Shown: piece by piece, positions 54,701-64,000 of the stretch
Layout of the letters: each line of letters opens with the position of its first letter
Position numbering within the stretch: position 1 is the stretch's first letter
NCBI RefSeq assembly: GCF_000003815.2
Contig: NC_049987.1
Coordinates: 16,376,283 to 16,440,282, forward strand
Origin: Branchiostoma floridae
Lineage: Eukaryota; Chordata; Leptocardii; Amphioxiformes; Branchiostomatidae
DNA length: 64,000 bases
Direction: 5' to 3'
The notes under the pieces: model-generated
What the model was told of the DNA's origin: nothing
The model's database searches: none
Seen by the model: the letters and a program-made list of their open reading frames with translations, nothing else
Program-made: the position numbers and the translations under genes

Positions 54701-57700
54701 CTCTTCCAGCACACATTCTGTAAAATTGCAAAATAGACCTGTCCAAAAATACATCCACTGAAAGACTTCACCAGTCCAATGATGAATAAAAAAAAAAAAT
54801 GAACCCCTCCGTGTAAGAATGGACTCTTCCAGATAACACCGGGCTCGCTGATTGGCTGCCACCCCCCCTCTTTAGGATATAGATTCAGGCTAAGTGATTG
54901 GTTACCTATCTAATTAGATTAAATAGACATATATGCCAGTAGGTGCAATCTGCAGCTGGGGGTCAACGACCTTAAGGTCGTTTTCCTCTGGCTATTGGAA
55001 AATGACAAAACAATCCCCAAATATATCATTTTGACGTAGTCTATGACAAAAATTATACATGTGTCATTTGAATAAATATCTAGTGCACCCTTTTACCAAA
55101 ATTTAGGTCATTTGGTTTTAAAACCAGAGCACAAGAGCCAAAAGTGTACTTTTTGGTCATAAAATGGCCAAATAATCGCAAAATTAAGCATTTTGTTGTA
55201 CTGTATACCTCAAGTGTTATTGAATCCATGTGCGCATATGTCTAGGGCACTCCTATACTAAATTTCAGGTCATCTGGTTGTAAAACCAAGGTACAGGAGC
55301 CAAAAGTGTCCTTTTTTGGTAAAAAAATGACCAAAAAATCGCAAAAATAAGCATTTCGTTATACTGTACACCAAAACTGATATTGAATCTATATGGGGGA
55401 CTTATCAAGGCACATCTGTGCCAAATTTCAGCTAATTCGGTTATTATACCAGGGTACAGGGGGCCCAAATATACAGTTTTGGCCTTAAGATGACCAAAAA
55501 ACCTTAATAAAATCATTTAAGAGACAGATATGGAAAAAAATGAAAAAAACGTCCGAGGGTATTGGCCCACTCTACCCTTGTGCCAAATTTCAAGTCATTC
55601 GGTTGAGGAACAACGGAGATACCGTGTTCTGAAGATTTGACAGGAGAAAGAAAGAAAGAAAGAAAGAAACACTAGAAAGGCCGACATTTGCTTAGGAGCA
55701 AATACAGCATATTGCAATCCATCTTCATCCTTGAAAAAATCTCCAAATTCAACAATTTGAAATAATGTTTGCTCAAAGGAAAAATGAAGTACTGTGGGCA
55801 CTTGTCCTACACACCTTCATGCCGAATTTTAGGTCATTTGGTTTCAATATAAGGGCATAGGAGCCAAAAATATACATTTTTTAGTTAAAAATGGCTAAAA
55901 ATCCCAAAATAACTCATTTTATAAGTGCTCTATGAAGAAAGTGTTGATGGGGTCCTGTTGTCATATGTCCAATTTCCCTTTGTACCAAATTTCAGGTCAT
56001 TTGGTTTACATACAAGGGCATAGAAGCCAAAAATATACATTTTCAGTCAAAAATGACTGAAAACCCCAAAATAACTCATTTTTGAAGTGATTTATGAAGA
56101 AATTGTCAATTGGGTCCTGTGAGCATATGTTCAATGCACCTCTGTACCAAATTTCAGGTCATTTGGTTTCCATACAAGGGCATAGGAGCAAAAAATATAC
56201 ATTTTTAGTCAAAAATGGCCAAAAACCCTAAAATAACTCATTTTTGGAGTAAACAATGAACATAGCATTGATGAGGTTCTGTGGTCATATGTCAAACGCA
56301 CCTATGTACCAAATTTCAGGTCATTTGGTTTTAATACAAGGGCATAGGAGCCAACAATATACATTTTTAGTCAAAAATGGCCAAAAACCCTAAAATAACT
56401 AATTTTTGAAGTTATCTATGAAAAAAGTGTTGATGGTTTTCTGTGCTCATATGTCTAATGCACCTCTGCACCAAATTTCAGGTCATTAGCTTGTAATACC
56501 AGGGCACAGGGGCCCAAAATATACATATTTTGTCTAAAAATGACCAAAAACCCTAAATATCATAATTTCTAAGGCCTCTATCAAGAAAGTGAAAAAAAGT
56601 CTGGGGGTATTTGCTATTTCTATCACCCTGCCAAATTTCAGCTCATTTGGCCAAAAAATGAAAAAATTAATCCCATTTGAAAATTTTGACAGGAGAATTT
56701 CAGAAAAAAACAATATATTGCAATCCCATACTATGTATGGATTGCAATATAATTACGAATAGAATATATTTCACCATACCTATGGTATGGCTGAAATATA
56801 ATCAATCGGATGTTGGCTTCAGTATCTATATATCTGTCTATCTATTTATCTAATATCTATCTATCTATCTATCTTTATGATATTATACAGTTTACATCTG
56901 ATACAAAATGAAACTATCTTTGAAGAAATTTAACTTCTTATCGCTTTTCTATTAACTCATAAATCAGCTAATGTACCAGTCAACTAATCAATATCGATAC
57001 TTTTTTCAGGATTTTCTGCAAACCAGTTTAACCCCAGTTGGGATGCAGGGAACACGGATAAGGGGAACAAAGTGCGACTGGAGCACGACTCGGGGACGTT
57101 CTCCCTGGACTGTCCAGTGGAGAAAGACAACTCCAACGAGCATCAGATCGTCTGTAGGACCCCGTAAGTACATAGTTAAATATTTACGATTATTGTCTGG
57201 TTACAACTTTGGCCTACGTCACATTTCCTACCCGGGGCCCGGCCGGGCTGTTTGCGAAAACGATAAATCGAAGTTTATGCCAAGAAATGGCATGCTGTTT
57301 AATTATTTTCAGCCCATATTATGTTTTTGTTGTTTTATATCGTTCTTTAATTAATGATATGTTCCCAAAAACTGCCCGACCGGGCCTTTTTGTGGAAATG
57401 TAACGTTAGCCTGGGTTGGCTCAATGCTGCGAAATATTCTTAGATTCAATATTGAAATGACGACTCATCTGTGTTTATAGAATCCATCATTGAGATGATT
57501 GAGCTTTGTTTCAACACAAGGAAAACACTAACCATGTCTTAGTCGGTCTCGTCGACTTCATCAGATTCGAAACGTTAGCACAGTGAATCAGTCATATAAT
57601 GGTTAGGTCGGTGAGAACGATTGGAAATTCATGATGAGTGTTTTCCTTGTGATGGAACAAAACTCAACCGTTTCAGCCATCTTTAAACTAAGTTTTGAAA

Positions 57701-60700
57701 CTGAGCAATACAAAGTAGTAAGTCACAACGTAAAGCAAAAATTCATTAACAACAATGTGTTGAAACTGCGACCTGAGACTGCTGTAGAGGAGGAGTAGAC
57801 TACAGCTAGAATTTTAGCAGGTTTAGAAATCCTATGAAAATGTTGTCCTCTATAAATACTTTGATTGGCCCGGAAGTAAACCATATGTATGTGACCTCAC
57901 TTTAGCCCTGTGGAGGACAATGGACTATACTACGTCCGGGTCACGGTGGACGGTGTGGACATACCTCCCGAAAGGCACTGCCATATGTGTCGTTTTCTGG
58001 TAAGGATTTCTCAGTACTACGTCCTACAACATGAACGAAACAAGATGGCGCAAACATGAAGTCAAAATCCAACATGGTGGCGCCCTTGGTCCTGTGAAAC
58101 CAGTATAGGTTTATCTACCTCAAATATATAGTAAATTATCTGCAGTTAAATCATTCGTTTTATTCAGGGTGAGTTGTAAGCAAACTTGCATGCACACCAA
58201 GCTACATATCGTCAAATAGTCAAAAGAAACAATTGTCTGGTAACCGCCGTACGTTAGTTACTTCTGTTGATAATTGTTAGTCTTCGAATTCAGAAGTTCA
58301 AATGGCAAAGGGATTGACTCCTCCTCAACTTTTAATAGGTTAAATTTAGATATCATTATGCTTTATACCAGACATTTTGCAAAAGACAACCATGCACCAT
58401 TTTAGACATGCTTCACGCTTATTTCATTTTCAGTACCGAGAAGATATGACGCCAAGAATTTCATCTGTAACACCGACCTCCGTACTCCCTGGTAAATGTT
58501 TAATTTCATTTAGTTTTGCTTTCGCCATATGTAAAAGTAATATTTGGTTAAATTTAAGCATTGGCGTAAGTTTGTTCAATATTTTCCATCAATATCATGC
58601 AATATTATGTCATAAATGATATCAGAAACATGAAAATTACGTTTATTTGCCTTATTGTAGTAACTGGCGATATTGTGTTATAGAATCCCAGGGGAATTTT
58701 ATGGCCAAATTACAAATACTTCAACAAATATAATTACATGTATCATTAATGTTGATATAGGATTGATACATTACAAGGTGCAAAAAAGGCCATAGAATTT
58801 GAAAACTTGAGAATGAATATTGCAATCATTATGGCTCATGCACTTAATCTTTTTTCAGGAAGTTTCATAACCGTATATGGCAAAATCTTTACCACCAAAT
58901 ACGGTAGCAACTTAGCTGAGAGTACTAATGGACGGACTTGTGGCTTGACAAGGTAGGACATGTTCAAATTTGTTAATCTTTCCATTATATAGTCGCCCCA
59001 TGGCGTAACACGCCAGGTTTGTACTGAAGAGTACAAGCTAAATAAATCTGGACAGATTTATTTGATCCATTAGCACGGGGATAGGCCTCTACTCTTTGAT
59101 ACTTGGCGTTTATTGTGCGTATTGGCAAAGGGCTGTCATGACCATGCCTCCGCTAGAAATACAATAATCTTCCCTAGCCAAACCTACGCACTCATTTACA
59201 CATGAGTCGGATGAGGAAATTGGTGATAACTGCATGCGTTATTGCACAACACCAGGAGTTGTCAGGGATTCAACATCCAGGTTCTTCGTCAACAAACCAC
59301 AAGGCCACAAGGATACAAAACCACGCATTTCATCGACGTTGACCTTTATATTCAGTGCGCTTGTATGGACGAAGTATCTGGGAAAAACATTGAAGTTTAA
59401 CGGTTTACCAAACTTTATCCCAGCCATTCGAGATATGCGACTATTTATTTATATTACATGTATTTACTACCCAGAACACACTGTATGCTTCTGGTAAAAT
59501 ATGTCGACTGTAACTGCTATACATGTATGCAAGGTATGAAGTTTTAATCAATGGTTAACTATAAATGATGTTTTTTGTGTCCACATTTTGACAAAAACCA
59601 TACATATCCTGCAGGGTCTACGTTGGTGGGCAGAAATGCGAGCTAAGAGATTTCGAAAACGACGAAATGTAAGTATTGCTTGTTTGAACTCACTTGATCA
59701 TGACATAAGTTATGTCGTCCACCATATTAGATGGTTAATCCTGCTGGTTATCCGGTAGATTTTGAGACTGTATATTCAATAACAGTACGTCTACTCTGAC
59801 TCGATCACGTCTTACAAACACAGTGACTACATACATATATAAATACTTTAAGTGTGACTAAGTTTTAATTTATTGACATGTACCATGTACGACATATGCT
59901 TTTCTAAAAACAAAGAAGATCTTACAACTTCATTACAACAATCATGACTTCGACTACAGAATATTGGAGAAGCTAGACAGACAACTAACACCAAGCGTCT
60001 AGACGCATTGAGAAGACATCATCGTAATTTTCAGTATTTGTCTGGAGATCATTTGAAACAATCTGGAAACCTTTTGAAATGGTCTTTAGGTTTTAGGGAA
60101 ACAATGAATCTCTAGAAAATCTTGAAAATTTTCCTAAAACCACCAGATCTTCCGATTATCAACAACGCGCGATCCAAAGAATATTATGAAAGCTATCAAC
60201 TTCGAAAGTTTTGGTCGTAAAGGGTTGAAAATGTTTGTCCAAAGTTCAATGTTTGTCCAAACTTAATCTGTAGGCTGTTATATGTTTATTCTCTTTGGTA
60301 AGTTTGTGATGAAAGTCGACCAAAGTTCAAGGAATGGACGTTTGGTAATCAGTTTATTTCTATAGGTTAGGGTTCCCTTTTTTACCGGGTTCTATTCATA
60401 TATTAAAAGAAAATGTGGCTGTACTGTGTTTTCCACATAGGTATGGTATCCAGTTAGACAACGATGGGTCTGGAGATACCGGCTGGTTCACCTGTAAACT
60501 GGAGGGGACATACGTAGGCAAGTATCCCCTATTGGCTGGTTCACAACATGAATTGCGCATGCTCAGTCTGGTGCATTTTGGTATTACGGTATGTCAAAGT
60601 TGAAGACCCCTGAAGATAACAACAAAACATAAAGTTATATATATCAAGTAAGGTAAAGAAAATATGTGTTTGCAATTCGGGAGACTTCAATTTTGACCTC

Positions 60701-63686
60701 ATGCATTGATTTATATCATGATAATAAGAAAAAAAAAGAAAACAGCATAGCAATTGTGTATGGATAGATAAAACAACCAGCCTACCAATCAAACAAAGAG
60801 CAAACAAACAGATACATGTACGGCAATAACGCTTTGTGTTCTCTTTCTTTCAATAGGCAACGTCAACGTCAGTTTTATTGTTGATCAAGCCTGGGGGAGG
60901 TAAGTTGTAATTTGTATGATCCGATACTTATCAAAATGACCATGAGAAAGACGTCGAATGTGTTTGAATTACTACTTTTTGGTGGTTGCAGTTGGGTTGG
61001 CTCAAAATGCTGAGAAACATCGTTAACGTTAGATGACCAGGAGGTAAACCATGTGTGTATTACCTCAATTCAGCCCTGGGGAGGCAATACGGTGTTCAAA
61101 CATTTGCACACCAAAACAACGATTTGGATGCAATATGTTAAAACCATTCAGGCTGTGCTTTTCATCGTTACTTCAAATTTATCTAGTGTTATGGCGAGTT
61201 GTCGCTCTACTGCTAACTCAATTAATAGATTTTGACCTTATTGATTACATTTCTAAGATGGTAACGTAAAGCTGCCAGCCCCGTCAAGTTCCTTTTGGGG
61301 TCAAAATTTACGGCGTGATCGCGACACGCGTTGTGGGCCTTTTTCAAAATGGCGGAACACACTTATCGAGAATAGTTCAGGGGAGGGTCCAGTGTGCTTG
61401 GCCTAAACGCGAACCGTATTTGTAGTATTGGCATGGCACTTCCACTAGCTACTCGAAAAAAACAACAACAGTACGTTCCACCTCCATTCTGGATTGTTGC
61501 GTTCCTCCACCCTCAGTAGAACAATGCTATGTGTGATGCCTTCGTCTTCTGTTCGGTAGGTCGTTGGCTAATACTGGCTCCAGGTGGCTGAGTGGGGTTC
61601 CAGCGGCTCAACAGAGTTCGGGGGAAATGAATCTGGCCATGCTCCAAACATTCGCCGGTTAGTCATGCATACGTTGTGTGCATTATTTACAAGAGAGAGA
61701 GGGGGAGACAGGACGGGAGGGGGAGATAGAGAAAAAAGAATGAGATAAGAGGGAGAGAGAAATGGGAGAGAAAGACGGAGAGGGAGAGTGGGAGAGGAAG
61801 AGAGAGAGAGAGGGGGGGTGGACGTGTTGAAAGGGATGTCATTTGTATTTCAAATGTTGACGTAAAGCCGGATGGATATCCAGATGTTGTCAACAAAGCG
61901 TAAGACCTATGCAACTAGTAGAAGTCAAAACAGAACCGAGAAGAGAAGAAGTGACCTGTAACGTAGTGCTTCGCTAAAATCACACTCATAGCGAAGTCGC
62001 ATATAAAGTAGCAGCAAGTGAGAATTTCAAGTACCTGGCATCGTGCATTCATAACATTGCAAAGGCTTTTGTTAAAAGTTGTAAAAGTGTCTTTTCATGG
62101 TCATTTGTAACTTCGCAGGTTTAAATTTTTTGAGTTATCATTTGATAATTCATTCCATGTTCTGTTCCTCCCTACAGAGGTTCTCGGAGTCAGCCCGGCC
62201 ACAGGCAGTCTTGCCGGCGGCACACGGCTCACCATCACCGGCAGGTTCTTTGACGACACCGACGCCCCACCCGAGGTCTATGTTGGAGGTTAGAATGTAC
62301 TACAATTGATGATAAACTTTGCAATATTTTGGCTAGTTTCATGATGATCATGTAAAATTAAGTATCCACTTATAGGTGGTATTCGAATTCAAAGTAGGTA
62401 CGCAGGTTAAAAAAATGACTGCATTGATTCCCTGTTTACGACATGAAAATAGGAACTAGGTGGAAATATTTCATAGACTTAGTAACGCTTGTAAGTTACC
62501 ACACGTAAGGCCAATTGGTTTGATTTCCCATCAGGTACACCATGTGCTGTACAGAGTATGACAGACACCACCATCGAGTGTATCACACAGGCTGCTCCGG
62601 ATCTGTCCTCTCCCTCATGGCCGGGTAAGTCTGTAACAAACAAACAAACAAACAAATTAACAAACTCCCCAGTTGCCTGATTTGTACTAAAGAAATAAAT
62701 ACTTTAAGATATATGATTTTGTTCCGAGGCACAGAACTGGATTGTGCCCCTCTGTGCAATATCTAAAAACAAAACTATGTTATCTATGTTATATTTTATC
62801 TGAACATCGATGAAAGGCCCACATTTGAGTTTCACATGAATAAATAAAGTTCAATGGAAGTAATCGTCTCTTAATCCTCTTCAAGCCAACCACTTGTCAA
62901 AACCAACAACATTCCCCTGTCTCTAGGATGGTCGTCTTGAGTATGGGTGGTGACGTCTTTATTGTATTTCTCAATCTCAAACAACTTCAGAAATAAAGCT
63001 GTCTGTTAGTCATGGTATTTTTTGTTTATTTCAGGGAACCGCGGAATTGAATTTGCGCAGTGGAACGACACCCATGGGGGACCGGCCAACATTGACGCTG
63101 TGTTGGAATATGACTCCTCAATGAGTGACTACTGGCCCGTGCCGATCTCCGGGTTTCAATATAACAAACCTGCCCCTATCAATTAGTAAGTTTCATGCAT
63201 GATCTCGTGAGAGATCACATGATCTTGCGAGAAGTCACAAGATCTCGTGAGAGGTCATACGATCTCGCGAGAGGTCGCAAGATCTCCCGAGCGGTCACAA
63301 AGGTTATTCTATTTGTAAACAGTAATACTCTGTGCAAATTTTAGTGTGCATATTTTGCCAACATTACATCATTTCTATTACAAGAAAAATTATCTCATTT
63401 CTTTAAGCACAGCTCTGTCTCTCTAGCAACACAACGATACATTGAATGACGATACAAGTGCATGTNNNNNNNNNNNNNNNNNNNNNNNNNNNNNNNNNNN
63501 NNNNNNNNNNNNNNNNNNNNNNNNNNNNNNNNNNNNNNNNNNNNNNNNNNNNNNNNNNNNNNNNNTTTTGTGGGCGCAGCGAAGGGCTATTTTGTAGCAC
63601 CAGAGGACGACTGGTACCAGTTCTACCTCCGTGGTGACGATCACGCCCGGCTGTGGATGAGTCAGGACGCGAACAAGGATAACAAA
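48772..63686 (+). CDS. Fibrocystin-L (PKHD1L1)-like protein, 5' portion
   Basis: Exons: 48772-48856, 53548-53625, 57010-57163, 57906-57999, 58434-58491, 58859-58952, 59615-59668, 60441-60517, 60857-60899, 61560-61657, 62178-62288, 62535-62624, 63035-63185 and one ending at 63686 (start in the 63466-63565 gap); phases agree throughout. Residues 1-28 are a signal peptide (MFLVLLLLQDARGQ). IPT/TIG domain 1 starts PRVTSISPDRGSWAGQ (residue about 31), domain 2 PRISSVTPTSVLPGSFITVY (about 145) and domain 3 VLGVSPATGSLAGGTRLTIT (about 280). A PA14 domain follows (GYFVAPEDDWYQFYLRGDD). This N-terminal order is that of PKHD1L1/fibrocystin-L, a very large single-pass surface protein; in vertebrates it is part of the stereocilia coat. 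The rest lies beyond the window. The intron after 60517 uses a GC donor. Confidence 0.88.
49595..49775. repeat. Dispersed repeat with TTCTTAAGTTATCC and CA-rich tail
   Basis: Carries GTAGGTTCTTAAGTTATCCC, a (CA)n run and AGACAGACAAACACACAGAC, the same order as the cluster at 22728-23060. It lies in intron 1 of the fibrocystin-L-like gene. Confidence 0.45.
50160..51350. other. Intron 1 sequence without recognised features
   Basis: No exon, repeat family or regulatory motif could be supported. Confidence 0.5.
51651..51890 (+). mobile_element. tRNA-derived SINE (lancelet-type)
   Basis: ATGGCCAAATGGGTAGAGTG fits a polymerase III box A, and GAGTTTGACCCC about 35 bases later fits a degenerate box B. 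The body continues with AAGTCATACCAAAG, ATTTGGGAAAGAG and CACCACTACCAGTGG, which I recall as a conserved SINE body in deuterostome and lophotrochozoan genomes. Intronic; the 143-codon frame over it is accidental. Confidence 0.6.
54061..56800. repeat. Satellite-like block: ~180-bp tandem units bounded by ACTAGAAAGGCCGACATTTG
   Basis: ACTAGAAAGGCCGACATTTG followed by AGCAAATACAGCATATT occurs at 54061 and again at 55670, the second preceded by a (GAAA)n run. From 55060 to 56660 about eight or nine units of roughly 180 bases repeat ACCAAATTTCAGGTCATTTG, GGGCATAGGAGCCAAAAATA and AAAATGGCCAAAAACCC. Non-coding. It lies in intron 2 of the fibrocystin-L-like gene and includes the N gap 54196-54352. 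Confidence 0.75.
54353..54845. repeat. Four ~125-bp tandem copies (partner of 40130-40380)
   Basis: TAGACCAGTC-AAAA, CCCCCTCCGTG, GAATGGACTCTTCCAG and ATGTAAAATTGCAAA recur every 120-130 bases. Opposite orientation to the copies at 40130-40380. Confidence 0.7.
61689..61815. repeat. Purine-rich (GA/GGGA) low-complexity tract
   Basis: About 125 bases of almost pure G/A on the plus strand in the intron after exon 61560-61657. The open frame on the other strand is a low-complexity artefact. Confidence 0.85.
63195..63300. repeat. Five ~20-bp copies around ATCTCGCGAGA-like palindromes
   Basis: GATCTCGTGAGAGATCACAT, GATCTTGCGAGAAGTCACAA, GATCTCGTGAGAGGTCATAC, GATCTCGCGAGAGGTCGCAA and GATCTCCCGAGCGGTCACAA follow one another at exact 20-base spacing. 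The fourth contains TCTCGCGAGA, and others differ mostly by C-to-T or G-to-A changes typical of CpG decay. Confidence 0.85.
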
Positions 63687-64000
63687 GTTAGTCACTTCAA
63701 ATACTGAGCTTTTTTTTTCTTCTGCTTCGTCATGGTTGAACCAAGAAAGCTCCTCGGTTGAACACAGGATGTTCTCTACCATCCAAGATCCCTTATCAGT
63801 ACTTGGTACCTCCCAGAAAAGAACGCGTAGTGACTGTGCAGTCCCAACAGCCCTCGTATTTTTTCTCAACTCTTGACAGTGCATGTATAAGCCGGTTAAC
63901 GTGTTGAACTGGGTATGCACATGTGTCTCCTAGTTTCTAGGTCTAAGTTGATTCGAATTTTGATCTATAGACCCGATATATATATTGACTCATGATTTCA

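Noticed and set aside
61687-61914. Ser/Pro/Leu-rich 75-codon minus-strand frame
   Set aside because: Complement of a purine-rich low-complexity tract.

Overview
The window reads as an animal (chordate-like) genome: long spliced genes with standard GT/AG introns, non-LTR retrotransposons, tRNA-type SINEs, MITEs and foldback elements, and no prokaryotic gene organisation. A MACPF protein carrying a hevein-type chitin-binding module, a fibrocystin-L-like gene with IPT and PA14 domains, and the style of the repeats point to a lancelet (Branchiostoma). The species is inferred from family knowledge, not from a search.

Layout. 76-731 (+): two exons of an ENPP7-like ectonucleotide phosphodiesterase, after which the gene cannot be followed. 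800-7470: repeats with strong inverted symmetry. They comprise arrays built on the 8-base palindrome CTCCGGAG, a palindromic unit holding two head-to-head copies of a C2H2 zinc finger plus chromodomain-like gene, and a 1.4 kb foldback element with 10-base iterons. 7742-15015 (-): a decayed LINE with ORF1 (coiled coil plus SGNH-esterase-like) and ORF2 (APE endonuclease plus reverse transcriptase), itself hit by a 1.7 kb TA-flanked element made of small hairpins. 15574-16268: a TA-flanked MITE.

17078-40495 (+): a gene of about 25 exons. Its joined phases predict about 1,127 residues: a hydrophobic N-terminus, a charged linker, a MACPF domain, a region resembling the farnesoic-acid-methyltransferase (FA) domain, a Cys-rich segment and a hevein-like chitin-binding module. 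This suggests a secreted, surface-targeted MACPF protein. Its introns hold several transposons, including a 1.2 kb foldback, a roughly 3 kb foldback with 152-bp tandem repeats, an AATCCGATT-rich element and a 5'-truncated LINE.

40500-48500: intergenic, with MITEs, a TGAG microsatellite, a minus-strand coiled-coil membrane protein, an intact orphan R2-type zinc-knuckle/restriction-like endonuclease ORF, a piggyBac-like TTAA element and a possible small minus-strand membrane protein. 48772-end (+): the 5' part of a fibrocystin-L (PKHD1L1)-like gene. Fourteen exons are traced: signal peptide, three IPT/TIG domains and the start of a PA14 domain. It runs off the window.

Assembly gaps (N) lie at 880-1672, 2574-3131, 10369-10487, 16328-16427, 27074-27173, 28271-28364, 54196-54352 and 63466-63565. 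Several fall inside repeats, so copy numbers there are unreliable. No rRNA gene, functional tRNA gene or CRISPR array was seen. Exon boundaries were set by hand from splice signals and reading phase.
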